Below are positions 62,455 to 64,000 of a stretch of 64,000 nt of DNA, in pieces (the stretch's first letter is position 1; every line of letters starts with the position of its first letter). The position numbers and the translations under genes are program-made. The stretch covers positions 124,001 to 188,000 of the forward strand of contig NZ_VNHS01000002.1 of assembly GCF_008124765.1 (NCBI RefSeq). Reading direction: 5' to 3'. This DNA comes from Paenibacillus methanolicus. Its GTDB lineage: Bacteria > Bacillota > Bacilli > Paenibacillales > Paenibacillaceae. Below the pieces are notes generated by a model, which had not been told where the DNA came from, searched no databases, and saw only the letters and a program-made list of their open reading frames with translations.

Positions 62455-63156
62455 TCAATTGTCAAGCATGTCAGGTTCATCCTCCGTTTCGGACTGCCTG
62501 ACCGCCTGTCGTATCGCCTCTTTCACCACGCTGCCGGGAAATCCTCTGCGCAGCAGATAGCCCATCAGCTTATGCCGTCGCTCGCGAGGCTCTCCTTTAA
62601 TATACGGCCACTTCTTGATGGCCGCGCGTACGGCTATGGACGTCTCTTCTTCCGCGTCGAGCTCGTCCGTCGCTTCCTTGGCCGTCTCCTTCGCGATTCC
62701 CCGCATACGCAGCTCCTGCCGCAGCAGCAATCTGCCCTTCGCTTGGCCACGAAGCCGGGAAGCGGCGAATCGGCTGGCGTAATCGGCATCATCGACCAAT
62801 CGTTCTTGTTTTAATCTGGCGATCGCTTGCTCCGCCGCCTGCTCATCGATCCCTTTGCGCGCCAAGTACTGGGCCATTTCTTTATGCGTTCTCGGCCGAT
62901 GGCCCAAATATTGAATGCCTAAGGCATATGCGCGGTGCTTTGTATCTTCCTCCGCGATCTCTTTCAGCTCTTCCGGATGAATCTCCCGCCCTTTAAATAG
63001 TCGGAACTTAATCATGATGTCTTCGTGCACGGCGATAAACGGTTGATCCTGGCTGCCGTCCACAAACAAATTGTACCTATACTTTTCTTTGCGGATTTGC
63101 TCGACTGACGTAATTCGGACCGTCTGAGCGCCCTCCGCTTGCTCCTGTTCGTTCAA
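62455..63156 (-). CDS. recX: RecA regulator RecX
   Basis: The 233-residue RecX protein is a chain of three-helix repeats (AIARLKQERLVDDADYASRFAASRL and the following RGIAKETAKEATDEL) with an N-terminal charged segment. It limits or tunes RecA filaments. The start is TTG at 63156, about ten bases after GGAGG. It follows recA, with a hairpin in between that would lower its expression. Confidence 0.9.
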   Translation of the reverse strand: MNEQEQAEGAQTVRITSVEQIRKEKYRYNLFVDGSQDQPFIAVHEDIMIKFRLFKGREIHPEELKEIAEEDTKHRAYALGIQYLGHRPRTHKEMAQYLARKGIDEQAAEQAIARLKQERLVDDADYASRFAASRLRGQAKGRLLLRQELRMRGIAKETAKEATDELDAEEETSIAVRAAIKKWPYIKGEPRERRHKLMGYLLRRGFPGSVVKEAIRQAVRQSETEDEPDMLDN

Positions 63157-63183
63157 CGCAAACTTGCCTCCTTAATATGCCAA

Positions 63184-63219
63184 AAGCAGAACAAGGCGCC
63201 TGAGGGCCCTGTTCTGCTC
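63184..63219 (-). terminator. terminator between recA and recX
   Basis: On the minus strand AGCAGAACAGGG pairs with CCTTGTTCTGCT (one mismatch), followed by TTTT. Readthrough would supply recX. Confidence 0.75.
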
Positions 63220-63253
63220 CATATCCGGTCTTATATAAGCTGACGCTTCGGAC

Positions 63254-64000
63254 TTACAGTTCGAGCTCCAGCTCGTCCTCGTCTTCGTCGTCCGTGCTGA
63301 AGCCGCCAGCGTCGAGCGCTGCCGCTGCCGCCAAATTGCTCGCTTCCCGGATTTGCTTCTCGATTACGTTCGAGATGTCTTTATGATCCTTCAAAAATTG
63401 CTTGGCGTTCTCCCGACCTTGGCCCAGACGCTCGCCGTTAAAGGAGAACCAGGCGCCGCTCTTCTGAACGATATCCATCTCGACGCCAATGTCGATGATG
63501 CTGCCTTCTTTGGAAATGCCTTCGCCGTACATGATATCGACTTCCGCCTGTTTGAACGGAGGCGCTACTTTGTTCTTGACGACCTTCACGCGTGTACGGT
63601 TACCGACCATGTCGTTACCTTGTTTGATCGTCTCTACGCGGCGAACGTCAAGACGTACGCTGGAATAGAACTTAAGCGCGCGCCCGCCTGGCGTCGTCTC
63701 CGGGTTGCCGAACATAACGCCGACTTTCTCGCGAAGCTGGTTGATGAAGATCGCGATCGTCTTCGATTTGCTGATCGCGCCGGACAGCTTGCGCAGCGCT
63801 TGAGACATCAGACGCGCTTGCAGACCTACGTGCGAATCACCCATCTCGCCTTCGATCTCGGCTTTCGGCACGAGTGCGGCTACCGAGTCGATTACGATGA
63901 TGTCGACCGCGCCGCTGCGAACGAGCGCCTCCGCGATCTCGAGCGCCTGCTCGCCCGTATCCGGCTGGGAGAGCAGCAACTCGTCGATGTTAACGCCAAG
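63254..64000 (-). CDS. recA: recombinase RecA, C-terminal part
   Basis: The gene runs off the right edge; 248 residues are present. Visible are [20 protein letters not shown] at the edge, the Walker B strand [16 protein letters not shown], the loop 1/2 segments ([42 protein letters not shown]), and the acidic C-terminal tail [13 protein letters not shown]. The N-terminal domain and Walker A lie outside the window. It is the head of the conserved recA-recX-rny block. Confidence 0.97.
   Translation of the reverse strand, partial: LGVNIDELLLSQPDTGEQALEIAEALVRSGAVDIIVIDSVAALVPKAEIEGEMGDSHVGLQARLMSQALRKLSGAISKSKTIAIFINQLREKVGVMFGNPETTPGGRALKFYSSVRLDVRRVETIKQGNDMVGNRTRVKVVKNKVAPPFKQAEVDIMYGEGISKEGSIIDIGVEMDIVQKSGAWFSFNGERLGQGRENAKQFLKDHKDISNVIEKQIREASNLAAAAALDAGGFSTDDEDEDELELEL

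Overview
The window is a chromosomal segment of a high-GC, endospore-forming Firmicute, most likely Paenibacillaceae (Cohnella or Paenibacillus type). The evidence is the right-hand block recA-recX-rny-ymdB-spoVS-(M19 dipeptidase)-korA-korB-pduL-miaB-ricA, strong AGGAGG ribosome binding sites, TTG/GTG starts, SpoVS, a soluble PAS sporulation-type kinase and a DUF3889 protein. No rRNA, tRNA, CRISPR or prophage was seen.

Layout. 0-10 kb: a methyltransferase behind a MerR-type promoter, a GTP cyclohydrolase II diverging from a YodB-like HxlR regulator, a GNAT/HAD pair, a large HelD, an SDR, a nucleotidyltransferase and a luciferase-like monooxygenase. 10-14 kb is a decay zone: a lipoprotein gene with an in-frame amber codon, a grpB-like gene split by a short TA-flanked palindromic element and also frameshifted, and a frameshifted histidine phosphatase. 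An intact LtrA gene, a 37-codon membrane protein and a DUF2332 gene lie among them. 14-33 kb is ordinary accessory chromosome: epimerase, AraC/effector regulator plus VOC protein, two hydrolases, Lin0512, alcohol dehydrogenase, carotenoid-type desaturase, EcsC, a second HelD, DUF1294, HrpB and GluQ.

34-44.4 kb is one minus-strand operon, btuFCD-cobT-cobU-cbiB-cobS-cobD-cobQ-cbiZ. It sits behind a cobalamin riboswitch with a terminator and is designed to import corrinoids, trim their side chain and rebuild the nucleotide loop. 44.5-52 kb carries a PAS histidine kinase, the CopA copper ATPase, rhodanese/DUF1992, YbjQ, DUF3889 and an MFS transporter. 52-64 kb is the conserved recA-to-ricA block, mostly separate transcription units with their own terminators.

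The most unusual content lies between the genes. A family of short palindromic repeats (element I: TA-CAAG...CTTG-TA, 92-98 bp, also as a 37 bp solo half) occurs at six places (2.4, 12.6, 49.6, 55.3, 59.2 and 62.2 kb). A second palindromic repeat of about 50 bp (element II) is nested inside one element I copy and present as a tandem pair at 2.5 kb. The 12.6 kb copy interrupts grpB. Removing the element together with one TA restores the reading frame exactly, which identifies it as a non-autonomous, MITE-like insertion with TA target duplication. In the 49.6 kb copy both arms of the outer stem differ from the consensus in a compensatory way.
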